From assembly GCA_963924555.1 (NCBI GenBank), contig OZ004586.1, positions 6,530,501 to 6,594,500 of the forward strand: a DNA stretch of 64,000 nt. The letters run 5' to 3'. Every line of letters starts with the position of its first letter. Position 1 is the first letter of the stretch. This document shows, piece by piece, positions 25,219-36,960 of the stretch. This stretch comes from Crambe crambe (lineage: Eukaryota; Porifera; Demospongiae; Poecilosclerida; Crambeidae). The notes beneath the pieces were generated by a model. That model searched no databases. It worked only from the letters and a program-made list of their open reading frames with translations, and was not told where the DNA came from. The translations under genes and the position numbers were made by a program.

Positions 25219-28200
25219 ATGGCCTCTGACAATGAGTCAAGTGAACCTACATGTAAGTATGCTGAAGTGTATTCCGATTGGCAGCATGAGGATTGGTACC
25301 ATGGAGAACTAACAAGAACAGAAGCAGAGAAAAGGCTTAAAAATGGTGATGAATGCTGTTTTCTCCTTCGAAAAAGTAAGGGGTCATTCATCCTATCCCT
25401 GAAGAATGAACGAAATATCTACCATGTTCTATTGGAGAGTTCTTGTGGGTATAGACTGCAGGGGCATGATGATGACAGCTTCAGTACTCTTAGAGAACTC
25501 GTAATGCATTATATCACTTATGGAATCAGTGATAATCCAAGGATCATTCTTGGAAATGTCTGCAGCAAGGGGAAGAAGACTCCAAGAAAAAGTGAGAGAT
25601 ACATGTGTGCAGCTCAAAAATCATAAGTTATAGAAAGCCAAAGTGTATAGCTGTAGCTATGAAGACTTGGCCAATATTAATATGGGATCTTCAGTTTGCG
25701 GATAAACAGCAGCTGCTGCAATTTAGCCATTGGCTGTACTATTATGCACAGTGGAATATACTGAATAGGCAATGTATGTATAATTTTAGGCCAAATAGCT
25801 AGCTAGCTAACTACAGTAGCTAGTATAAATCTTTAATTATCTTTATTATAACTTAAGCTAATCTTTCTGTAGGATACCCTCAGCATTCAGATAAACCATG
25901 CTCTGGATATTCTAGCATTCGAATGGAGATGAGAGAAGGAAGTGCAACAGATATCACAAAGTGCCACTGGTATGGTGGAAAACTAACCAAGAAGGAAGTA
26001 GAAGCCAGACTAGGAGCAGATGAATGCAGCACCTCCTTCTTAGTGTGGCAATCAGCACCTGATCAACTCACTCTATCCACTAAAACTCAACGACTCTTTT
26101 GCCACACTGGAATTATCAATAGCCCAGAGGGTTTTCACTTGGATACAAGTGAGATGACATTCAAAACACTCACAGATCTGATTGGATACTATGGTCTATC
26201 AGGTGAACCAAAGATATCAACTGGTACGTATGAAAAGTTTATTATTGTCCATATCATTATCAATTCATCAGTATACTACAGTTATATAGTACACGCCTAT
26301 TCCCAAAAAGCACCTTTACTGTGCCCAAGAGAGATACATACGTAATAGCTATAGCTAGTAATAATAATTTCAGGTACTTTAAAAAAACTCAAGGGTCCTG
26401 GGCTGTATTTTTAGTCCGAGTGCAGCAAGGCACGTACTAAGAGCGGCCTAAAGGTTTCCACCAATCAGATTAACTTGAGGAAACCCTAGCCCTCTAGCCC
26501 TAGTCACCCTAACCAAGCCCTAAGGGTGGTCAACCATTCTAGCTCCCCCCCTCCCTCCCCCCCCCCCAAGGGTCCAATCCAGCACTGCCATAGCAGCAAG
26601 CCCCCCTAGCCAAATGCTTGCTAAATTTTTCAATGACAGATATAATAACAGCTATTTACAAATGACAGAATACAGGCATAATAATTAACTTGTTTTTGGA
26701 TGACAGAATATCAACTTATTTTTGAATGCAAGGCTTAAATGACAATTTTTAGCTAATCAATAAGTTCACTGTATTTATAAACTAGCTCTTGCTATGTATA
26801 TACACTGTAGACAGAATATCAACTTATTTTTGAATGCAAGGCTTAAATGACAATTTTTAGCTAATCAATAAGTTCACTGTATTTATAAACTAGCTCTTGC
26901 TATGTATATACACTGTAGACAGAATATCAACTTATTTTTGAATGCAAGGCTTAAATGACAATTTTTAGCTAATCAATAAGTTCACTGTATTTATAAACTA
27001 GCTCTTGCTATGTATATACACTGTAGAAACGAAAGTGTACACTGCACACTTGCAGTGCGTGTATAAGGACAATTTAGTATACACTGCACATCTATAATGC
27101 TTCTGTATAATCATGGCTAAAACACCCACTTTTGACTGCTAAATCAATAAAATTAATTATGGCTTGTTGCTTCTTCTTGTAGCTGCTTCTCTTTCTACAA
27201 TAATTATATACTGCATGCACATACTTGGCTACATTATTAATGGGTCCCCTAAGCCAAATCATCTTCCTCTGCCAGTGTTCAGCATAGCATTGTTCGAACT
27301 AGGATTGTCATAATAATGGATCCTGCACTATGAAAAATAAGAGATTTCCCTTGCGTTTCCAATTAAGAGAAACTTGAAGGAAACACAGTGTAATTTTTGT
27401 AGGATACGCAAGGGCACAGCATATTTAGAATAGGAAACACAGAAATCCTTGCGTATCCTATTAATTTCTTTACCAAGTTTCCTACAGGTTTCATGCTAGG
27501 ATATCTCTTATTTTCATAGTGTTGCTCAGTAAACCAGTAGGGATGGCTAAGTTTTTGCACTTTGATAGTAGTCATCCCTAGATAGCTATGTATATAAAAG
27601 ATTTAATGCTTGCTTAAAATCGTTATTATCATAGATTTTTTATAACCCAGATTTTCAATACAAATATGCAGGCACTTCAGAATTTCTTGGTGAAGCATTG
27701 ACTTCCATTGGCAACTTCACTGGTTCATGTATGATCCAATTGAATGACAAGGCTATAACTATAAAATGTGACGGACAAGAAATCAATAAGTGGCTGTATA
27801 GCAGTATCAGACAGTTCCAAGTGAGAAACATAACTGGTGAATTCAGCTTTATCTCTGGCAGTCGAGGTCCCTATGGAGTTGCAGAATATGTCTTCTGTCT
27901 TTCTGGCAATTCTCTTGTGGATCTAAAACACACCTTAACTCAGCTGACTGGTGCCCAATTCAGTACTTCTACACGTAGTCACATTAAAATGGAACAGCAG
28001 GTAGACAGTTAGCTACCCAATGGATAGGAGTTATGGTTATTTCACTTATATATACTATAACTCTAACATTCAGGCATTTGGGTATTTTTCTTTCAATATC
28101 AATAATTGACCTTATCATAAGGGCCCTGGGGCATGCAGCATATACAAAATTTATTAGGCCTATATATAATATTGATTATGTCAATCTAATTCATACAGGG

Positions 28201-28882
28201 TCACAACATAGCACTGAGTGCACCATCTGGTTCTTTCTTGGATGATCAAAACCTCAACACTACTTCTGAAAAGACCACCATTATAGAGAATAAGCAAAGT
28301 TCTTTATCTGTTGCAAGCCTCCACAGAATTCCAAATTCAGACGAATCTTCTCTGAAAATGTTTAGGGTAGGAGAGAGTAGAGAGTCCCTTGACCTTTTAT
28401 CTACAACTCCAGAAGTCCTCAATGAGACTCTTCCAGACACATTTTCATCGCTAATTGACCCACAAACAGAACCTTTTGGTACACATTCATCTCCCACTTA
28501 TGAGGATATGACTGATTCACCCCTATCTGTAGCTGTATCCACACCTCTTCCACCTCCAATACCTCCAATACCTACATCCAGGAGACTAACTCAAATGGCA
28601 AGGAATATCGATAAGTTGCAACACGATTCAGTTGTGTGCAGTCCAAATGAAGCGTACTCCGTGATACCCAACTCATCTCCCATATGCATTCCACCAAGGA
28701 ATCCGGACACATTGCGGTCACAATGGCAGAAGACAAAAGACAAAGACCTAGGGTGCAGAATTGGCAAATTATCTGATTATTATGCTGCTGGCTCACTGAA
28801 TAACTTTGAACCTCGTCCCTTCATTCATGATACAAATTGTACAACTGCAAGTACGAGAGAATCAAAATGCTGTATCATCTGA
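25219..28882 (+). CDS. SH2 - degenerate SH2 - PTB adaptor with CaaX C-terminus, second copy (4 exons, 578 aa)
   Basis: Exons are 25219-25591, 25873-26223, 27672-28000 and 28199-28882 (phases 1, 1, 0; total divisible by three). The first SH2 (DWYHGELTRTEAEKRL) has FLLR with Arg at residue 51. The second (CHWYGGKLTKKEVEARL) has FLVWQ, with Trp at residue 183 in place of Arg, as in the first adaptor. A PTB domain spans about residues 250-345 (INKWLYSSIRQF); its SGSRGPYG replaces the SGRRGPYG of its relatives. The last exon encodes a tail absent from the first copy, with YEDM at residue 452 (YxxM form), LPPPIPPIP near 468 (SH3-ligand form), and YSVI and YYAA. The protein ends in CCII, a CaaX-type box resembling the C-termini of Ral GTPases. 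Membrane anchoring by prenylation is inferred. The gene converges with the receptor kinase at 30.2-35.4 kb. Confidence 0.88.
26703..27026. repeat. Tandem repeat, 108-bp unit, three near-identical copies, intronic
   Basis: The unit beginning ACAGAATATCAACTTATTTT repeats at 26703, 26811 and 26919. It lies in intron 2 of the CaaX adaptor. The near-identity implies recent amplification. Confidence 0.93.
27326..27521. mobile_element. MITE with CACTATGAAAA termini, copy 1
   Basis: The ends CACTATGAAAAATAAGAGAT and ATCTCTTATTTTCATAGTG are inverted repeats. A second family member is at 60060-60209. This copy has inner inverted segments (GATACGCAAGG / CCTTGCGTATC). It sits about 150 bp before the PTB exon of the CaaX adaptor. 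Confidence 0.8.
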
Positions 28883-29635
28883 ACATTAATTATTGTATGA
28901 ACTACGTAGCTCTTAGTCTTCTTAGCTAATAGCTTATGGAGGAGCCCCCAAATACAATATTTAGTATAGCTAATCAGAGAGTGCGGTAGCACTCTCTAGC
29001 TCTATGTAGGGATGACTCGGACGGCCGCGCGCGCCGCCTATGGACTAATACAAAAGTGAAATTCTAGTTCCCCCACTTAGACCTAACAAAAGCTACTGTG
29101 AATGATTATCCAGCCTACTAGAGCCTACTACAATGTGCAGACCAAGTTTCAGGACCAGGAAGCTTACCGTTTCAGAAATACGGCAAGCAGGTAAATCGCT
29201 TCTTCTGTATTCTTCTTATTATTCTTCTTAGACAACCATATCTCTCGAACCACTCAAGCTACAGCTATGATTTCTGGATAAATCCACTCCAAATTCTACC
29301 AACTACGATCTTTTCTACTCGTTGATCCTCGAAAGAGTCGATGAAAAAGGAGACACTACGGAGCACAGCACTCGACTAATTCAATTAGTGGAAGCCATCT
29401 TTTCTATAATACGCATGCGCATGTATTTGATATCCAATTATTCGAAAATTATAATATTACTCAGTTAGCTAGCTCCAACTCGGGGATTAGATTCACCAAT
29501 CCATCTACCGGGCAGACTCTATTTCAGCATCTTGGACCTCCAAGTATAGCCACGTTGATATGATTGGGCTGATGCTATTGGTGCTTCTTTCATCTGTCCC
29601 TGCATACACATAGAAAGAATGAACTCTATGGCTAG

Positions 29636-29686
29636 TCTGGGCGAGCAGACCTTTCGACGTCGAAAGGTCTGCTCGCCCAGACTACT
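29636..29686. repeat. Perfect palindrome
   Basis: TAGTCTGGGCGAGCAGACC and its reverse complement meet at TTTCGACGTCGAAA, giving a perfect hairpin with about 24-bp arms and no loop. A shorter relative (TAGTCTCGCGCGGGCCAGAC) lies at about 36771-36797. Confidence 0.9.
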
Positions 29687-29724
29687 CTATAGCTACATAG
29701 CTAAAACCATAAAAGAGAGGAAAA

Positions 29725-30018
29725 AAGATCAGGAACAAGTAAGGGAAAAATCATTTCCTGAAATGAAAAGAGATGTAGGGATGACCACTGCTCAAAAAAG
29801 TAAGGAAACAAGAAGGATGGAAATGGGATCAATCTTTGTTCTGTATATCCAGCCAACAATCCCTACATATACGTCGGGTAGCTTCAGATTATAGTGTAGT
29901 AATGTACATATATGTAGGGATTGTTGGCTGGATACATTTCCGTCCTTCTTGTTTCCTTACTTTTTTGAGCAGTGGTCATCCCTACATCTTTTTTCATTTC
30001 AGGAAATGATTTTCCCCT
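29725..30018. mobile_element. Fold-back MITE-like element, copy 2
   Basis: This is the same family as 7996-8268, with ends GGGAAAAATCATTTCCTGAA and TTTCAGGAAATGATTTTCCCC. It keeps GTAGGGATGACCACTGCTC in one arm and its complement in the other. This copy is the more complete of the two. Confidence 0.85.
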
Positions 30019-30239
30019 TATTTATTATTTATTAATGGCAAATCAAGACCCCCTCTTGAAGTCCTGATTCATAAGGAAACAGGATTGTTGTTATTATTTG
30101 TGTGCACGTAACAGCAACTGAGTATAGACAGCTAGCTATAAGCTTAATTCCTGCTTAAATGACTTTATGTGTGATAGCTAGTACATAGCAGTCACAGGCT
30201 GCTGGCTATGAATTGTTGAATGTATTCTAAGGTCAGGAT

Positions 30240-33200
30240 TTATTCTGAGGAATCCAGGTTTCCAGCCTTGTATTGAGTCTGTAGGTCTTTGTAGAGGTCT
30301 TGTCCACACACAAGATCAGCTCCCAGTTGAGCAGCCTTTAAGTGGACTGACTTGTCCTCATCTGACCACCTCAGGAGCTTTGTGTCAGGGAGGGAGAGGT
30401 CCTGGAGGATTTTCTGGAAGTTAGGTCGCTCACAACTCATGGGATTCCTGTAACAACGACAACAACAACAACAATAATATAACAAGTAGCTGAATCATTG
30501 TTAAAAAAACTTAGCTAAAGTCTATATTTGCATTCACCTTGTCTCTTGATCATTCACTAACTGCTATAACTTTCTCAATTCTTAACCAAATTTCTAGTTT
30601 AATGCATCAACAGAGAGCTGATTATCCACTCTCTCTTCTGGTTTTGAAATCTGAAAATTTGGTTAAGAATCGAGAAAGTTATAGCAGTTAGTGAATGATC
30701 AAGGGGCAAGGTGAATGCAAATAGACTTTAGCTACAATACTTTAACTACTTTCCTTGGTGTTTTTCAATTTTAACTATAATAGGCAACATGCTGGTTGTA
30801 CGTACATACCAGCATGATATCATGATGCTGTAGAGAGCACGGGGACAGCCAGGTGGAGGAGGAAGACGAAACCCTGTGTCTATCATCTTGAAGACCTGCA
30901 TAGGTACGTACTGTATTAAACATTAGCTACATTTATACTATACGTACGTACGTATTGTGACCAAACATTATTTGTAAACATCGGCAAAGATAAGATATAG
31001 AAGAGCTATAGAGGCGTTATTGCTTAATAGTGGGCTTTGAAAAAAAACTAGCTAGCTACACTTCTGGAGGGAGCATTCATGGCCTTTTCCTCATTCAGCT
31101 TGCATGATGAATTACTTCATTGTTTGCGTAATCCTCAAATGGTTTACGTCCAACACTCCATATCTCATACATGAGAACTCCATAGCTCCACACATCACTA
31201 GCACTGGAGTACTTCTTATAGTGGAGAGCCTGCATGCAATATCATTGTAGATCTGTAGCAAAGGTATAGCTATGACTATACTTGGGAAATACAGTAGGGT
31301 AGATGTGGGTATTATGAGTCAGCTACGTACGTATAATTTTTATTGTTGCTGTTTTCTTGGAAATGGACTATCTTAGAATGCAGAAAATCGCTCCAGATAT
31401 AAAATAGGTTATGTAGAATGAATGTGGAGAAATTAATAAAAATATTGCATCTTTGTAGATAGGAGTCATGATCTTACATGACATAATTATTCAGGAAGGT
31501 AATATGAGTCAAGGGTGTGAATTATGAGTCACTTGCTTGATTTCTGTTTATGCATGAATAAGAATGATCAAAGGACCCAAAAAATTATTAAGTTTTTCAT
31601 ATCTAAAGTATCAACTCTTGTAGATTCTTATCAAGTGGTGAACCCTAATAGAGACTGACTCATAATACCCGTATCTACTTATGTACATGATGTATGTCTA
31701 AGAGATATACATAGATACCATGAGACAGCACTAGCTAATAGCTACGTAGCAAGCTAGCTATATATACTTTATTAGCAAGAGGGTATAGCTGGCTAACTGT
31801 GTCTTAGCTACACCTCAGGAGCTGTCCACTTCACTGGGATTTTACCACCATGTGAAATATAATAATCTTCATCCATCAGGTCACGTGACATTCCAAAGTC
31901 AGCAATCTATCAATATTTAATGAAAGATGCATCAATGACTAAGTGATACATACAGTACACCCTATTGTATACGTATACTTTTGAATCATATTTACACAAA
32001 TCAAACATTGCTAAAATAATTAGCTTGCATAGAATCAGAATCAGATTGTATTTTATGAAACCTATAGCTGCATGTATAAGTTAGAACTATCTAGAAAAAA
32101 ATTGTAGATGCAGTGATACATAATAGCTATTGGCTATATAGCTTTACAACCTTGCATATTTCATTTTCAGAGACAAGAATGTTCCTTGCTGCCAGATCTC
32201 TGTGGATGAAGGCCTTGCAGGACAGGTAGGCCATACCAGAGGCCACCTGCCGGCAGAAGCTCAAGAGGGTGTGGCCATCCACATCCACACCCATCATCTC
32301 TCTCTCTTCAGACCTCGCATGCAATAAGTGTCCTTTCAGGTCTCCTTTCATCAATAACTCCAGAACTAACAAAATCTACACGGGATTAAGCTTTATACAT
32401 AGTTAATGACCCACTGTCAAAAGCAAGCAAAAAAATTTATTGCTACATATTTTTTCTGGATAGTTCACTTTTCTATATCCCAAAAACCCACAGGCTTTCC
32501 ATCTGTGATGACTCCATGCATGGTGACCACATTAGGGTGCTTGAACTGGCCCATGATGGTTGCCTCCTGAAGGAACTTTACTCTGTCCTCCTCCCCTGAG
32601 CCTTCCTTGAGGGTCTTCACTGCCACATCTATCTCACCCTCAGGAGATTGCAGCACTCCCTTGAACACTCTGCCAAACTGACCAGCACCCAGTAAGTCTC
32701 CAAGTCTATAGTTATATATAAAAGAAATTTTTTATGATGGTGTAACACTGAACAGACCTGCTGTTGTGGACATAGGATTTTATTAACTAGCATTGTCTTT
32801 GGAACTATCTTAGACTACGTATGTAGTCAATCCAAGAACTGTCTAGTTGATCCTAGAACTGTCTAGTTGTATGTATCTACTATTCTGTTACATAGTTATA
32901 CTTAGACTCCTACGAAATTTGCAGTATGACTGTGCTATATACAGTTCTTGATAAAATGGCAAATAAATTGTCGTGTAGCTACGTATTAATTATTGGATTT
33001 ACACCAGGATTACGTATAGCTAGCTGTTGGCAAGTTATATAGAGTTATTGTAGTCTTACTTCACAGAGTCTCGAACTAAGTTCTTTATCATGATATCCTT
33101 CAGCTGTGCATAAAGGTCATTTTCATCTGATGCTGGGATCATGTATATTTTATCCTCTTCCTTCGATGCAGGTAACTGTATAATATTAAGAATTCATACC

Positions 33201-35431
33201 CTATAACAAGTCATGCATACATACATGTATACTTGAGAAAAGGGGTTTTATATTAAAAGCTGATAGGCTTGTACTCATGAGATATACGTAGTTCAATTAA
33301 GTATAACTCAGTAATAAATTTTAGCACCATGTAAAACTCCAGATTAAGAGCTTTAAAAGGATACCAATAGCTAACTCAGTTTTCTCAAATATATCATATA
33401 ATTATGGTGTACGTAGCTAATAAATTAGTGCCTGCCAGTATTTTGGTCATGCAATTTTAATCACACATGTATGCATTGTACTAATGTATGGATTACGCTG
33501 TGCAGTCAGTCATGGACCTTCAGCTAGCTAGTGCACATAGCTTAATTGCTCATAAATGATTTGAATCACCCATGTATGCATGAATGCATGTGCAAGTTTA
33601 GCTACTACGTACCATAGCTAGAAAATCATGACTACTCTATAGTCACGCATGCAATGTCATAATTATGTATGTAGCTACTGACATGTTACTCTATATATAG
33701 CTATCATAATACTGTACCTACGTATAGCCTCATCCCCAGGCCCTCTCTCTCTATTATAGCGTGTAAGATGAAAATAACTATATTATATACAGCCATAATT
33801 AGCTGTATAGCTAATACTTACTGATGGTTTTCCTTCATCAAGATTCTTCAGTGAAGTGGGAGAGGAATGTAGTGAGGGTAGCTAACACAATAATCGTCAT
33901 ATGTAATCAATAATAATAATCAACTGAACACTACAGCCAGCTACTGACTGCTTCTTTATCCTAACAACCTGAAAAATGCTTGTTTCAAATGTATTCTTTC
34001 ACTGAAAAAGACTCCTCTTATTGGTAATAATTACACAGTAGCTAGCTGTACCTGCTAAACTGACAGCCATGCATGTGATTCAAATGAATGCAAACCTAAA
34101 CCTGCATGGACTACAAAATTAGTATGCATACAAATTACTAGCTATGCTACTAGGTCTCCAAGGGAAATGAAACTTGTAAAATTTCATGATTTCATGTATC
34201 TTTCATTAGCTAGCTATGTCAAGACTAGCTATGCATTCACAAATAAAAATTTCTGGTTACATGAGTGAGGCCTGCTAAGGGAAGAACATTCAAAAGTTCC
34301 CTCCAATAAAGAGGATATTTGATGTGAAAATGATGTATATTAATTATTGCATGATAATGTGAACCTCATGTACTATAGCTATCATTAGCTATGTATGTAT
34401 AGCCAATAGTGCATGCATGCAATTTTAGTGTAGTCCACATACGTACACTCACACCAACTGCATCCTTTTCTTCACTGTCAGCATAGCTATACTCATGATT
34501 TTCCTGAAGAAAGAAAAAGCCTGAATTTGGTGCATTCTAGCTGTATATTAATGGCCAAACATAATTATTGAGGGAGTAGATTTTATGATGGGTAGATGGA
34601 CAATAATAAGTAACTATATAGCTATACCCATGTGATTTCACGATTGATTTCAGTCAGAACTTGAGGTCCAATTCCAGCGTAATATCCATCACCTATAATG
34701 ATTCAACATAGGATTTTGTACAGCACTGCATGACATCATAACTTATGCATGTATGAGGTAGCTATTTATCTATAATAGCTATTACGTATTCATTTATCAT
34801 GCATGCAATTTAAGCTGTTTACTATGTGGAATGTTATAGAAATCCATTAAAACCTATAGGAATTACCTCCTCTATATACAGCATTTGAAATATCCCATCC
34901 TGGACCACCTCTTTCTTGGATTCTAGCTGGTTGTTGTCTATGCTGCCTTTTCATCAATATAATTGCTCCACATGATGTTGCAACTATGCATAATATTGCC
35001 AGGACCCCCACAATTCCTCCTACGATGCCACCAATATTATCCATAAAGTCATGTTCTTCATCAGTTGTTGATGTAAGTGTAGTTCTCGTGGTGGTTGTGT
35101 AGGAAGAAGACTTTGATGTAGCATTTTCTGCAAAAGATAAAAGATGCATGATAAGGTTTGGGGCAATTAAACATGTTGCTAATAATTATTAATTAATATT
35201 TTTACCATACTAAATATTTGAATATAAAAATACCGTTTTGGATAGATTTCATATAGATTAAAGGTTGGAGACTCAATTATTATGTATTAGTGTAGTGGTC
35301 ATGACTGCTCAAAACATGCAACAGCTTAATTATTATAGCTAATAGTCATCGAGCTGATAGTGATTGTTCTTACCAGTCTGAGAGAGTTGTACCATCACAA
35401 CTACCATGAAGCATAAATGTATGATAGACAT
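30240..35431 (-). CDS. Receptor tyrosine kinase with a minimal ectodomain (12 exons, 516 aa)
   Basis: Exons in transcript order: 35374-35431, 34867-35127, 34628-34692, 34453-34503, 33822-33881, 33060-33175, 32492-32705, 32151-32375, 31814-31906, 31116-31229, 30810-30895, 30240-30447. All phases fit and the total is 1551 nt. Exon 1 encodes a hydrophobic signal peptide. About 35 Ser/Thr-rich residues follow ([19 protein letters not shown], mucin-like), then a transmembrane helix ([20 protein letters not shown]) and a juxtamembrane region with several tyrosines (VYRGG, YYAG, YSYAD, IYMIP, LYAQL). The kinase domain has [24 protein letters not shown] and PVKW, so it should be active. The C-tail is short. 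No ligand-binding fold is present, so ligand and activation mode are unknown. The donor after exon 7 (GTGGGT) is the weakest. Confidence 0.87.
30512..30734. repeat. Intronic inverted repeat (hairpin)
   Basis: TAGCTAAAGTCTATATTTGC and CACTAACTGCTATAACTTTC are mirrored at 30660-30734. It lies in the last intron of the small receptor kinase, immediately upstream (in transcript sense) of its last exon. Arms are about 75-90 bp. Confidence 0.85.
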
Positions 35432-36960
35432 AGTAACTTGATAATTATTCTATAATGCACAAGTCCTATAGCTAGCTAGCTAGTTACGTACAACTCAGAA
35501 TTGTTATACTGTGATAGCTAATTTTATGCAGCTAGCTTGCTTGCTTTGTATAGCCTGTTATTTTCAATACCTAGCTATATTTATTTATCATGCTATAATA
35601 TTAGGCAATCAATATAGCAGTAACAGTTTTGCTTTATTAGTCACCTGTGATATTAATTACAGCAAAAAATATTTATTATGCTAGCGAATAAAAATAAATT
35701 ATTATAGTTTCCCTACATTAAATATCAAAGCATTTTGAATGTGCATACATGCACTGCCAAAGTCATGATGGCTAGCTGACTAAAATGAATTTTAAAATGC
35801 CATGGAGCCATGTTAAGAAAAAAACAAAACAATAACAACAAGAAACAAAAACAAAACAAAAAACTCATCTGATGTGCATTCTGTCCTTTAAATTAGCTAT
35901 GACTGTTAAACTAATGATTGTGTGGTAGAAGAAGGCCTAAGCATATCAAGCGAATAATGGCATAGGTATGTACTTACTTTCTAACTTTTTTCCAGTCTCT
36001 CTTTCGGATCCATTATGTATAGTTTGGCGTGAATCAGGTGAAGAAATAACTAGTGGTTATTCTTTAGCCAATTAGGTTTATCACATTTTTCAGCTATACG
36101 TACATGATATGAACACCATAGCCTAAGGGTATGCCTTGGTATATGTATGTACGTATTGTAGATCCCATTTGGGAAATTTAGAACATGCAACAGCATGCAT
36201 GTGATATCATACAGCGTAGTTTCATAATACTCTCATCATTAAAGATTCCATAGACTCACAGTATCAGCACTACTAACAATACCAACACTACTAACAATAC
36301 CAACACTACTAACAATACTCACAATACCAGCACTACTCACAATACCAGCACTACTCACAATACCAGTACTACTCGCAATACCAGCACTACTCGCAATACC
36401 AGCACTACTCACAATACCAGCACTACTCGCAATACCAGCACTACTCATAATACCAGTACTACTCGCAATACTCATAATACCAGTACTACTCGCAATACTC
36501 ACAATACAAATAATACCAGCACTATTCACAATACTCACTACTCAATATAAGCACTAGTTACTCACAATACTTATAAGATCATTATTGTAAGAGGAGGGGT
36601 CAAAGTACAAGGCTCAGCCAGCGATTATTCCTGCACATACTGGGATTCGATATATATTGGTAATGGTGGGTGGTCAAGTACAAGCAACTGTCTCCCTGGG
36701 AGATCAACGTATAGACTTTGATCCGGCTGAAAAAGAAACTGCTACTGCAACTCCATGTCCTAGTCTCGCGCGGGCCAGACGCCCGCGCGAGACTATCCAT
36801 GTACGTACGTACGTGTATGTCCATGGACTTGCACACGTGATTGGAATCCTTGCCAGGAATTACCGGCCGGATGACACACCCAACTAATTGAATTCGTGTG
36901 TGCTTATAAAAGACAACTACACAGCTATAGTGCAAAATAAGAGTGCTTACCTTAGTTGGA
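35432..36960. other. Divergent intergenic region
   Basis: The small receptor kinase (-) and the membrane protein (+) are head to head across about 1.5 kb, which must hold both promoters. An A-rich tract lies at about 35815-35862. A foldback of CTAGTCTCGCGCGGGCCAGAC type lies at 36771-36797. No further exon is recognised. Confidence 0.5.
36255..36545. repeat. Minisatellite, 18-bp basic unit
   Basis: The unit CAGCACTACTCACAATAC and variants (CGCAATAC, AACAATAC) are reiterated about 15 times. The long open frames through it (a repeated STGI/SAGI peptide) are repeat artefacts. Confidence 0.92.

Larger units (their letters stand above)
28883..30239. other. Convergent intergenic region with fold-back elements
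   Basis: This lies between the 3' ends of the CaaX adaptor (+) and the receptor kinase (-). At 28975-29010 there is an isolated AGAGAGTGCGGTAGCACTCTCT palindrome followed by GTAGGGATGAC. No gene is recognised. Confidence 0.55.

Noticed and set aside
29619-29894. 91-codon plus-strand frame
   Set aside because: It spans a perfect palindrome and the left arm of a fold-back element; the same peptide appears at 7978-8160 because the repeat does.
36239-36538. 99-codon minus-strand frame rich in Ser, Ala, Gly and Ile
   Set aside because: It is the translation of an 18-bp minisatellite, open because the unit is a multiple of three.
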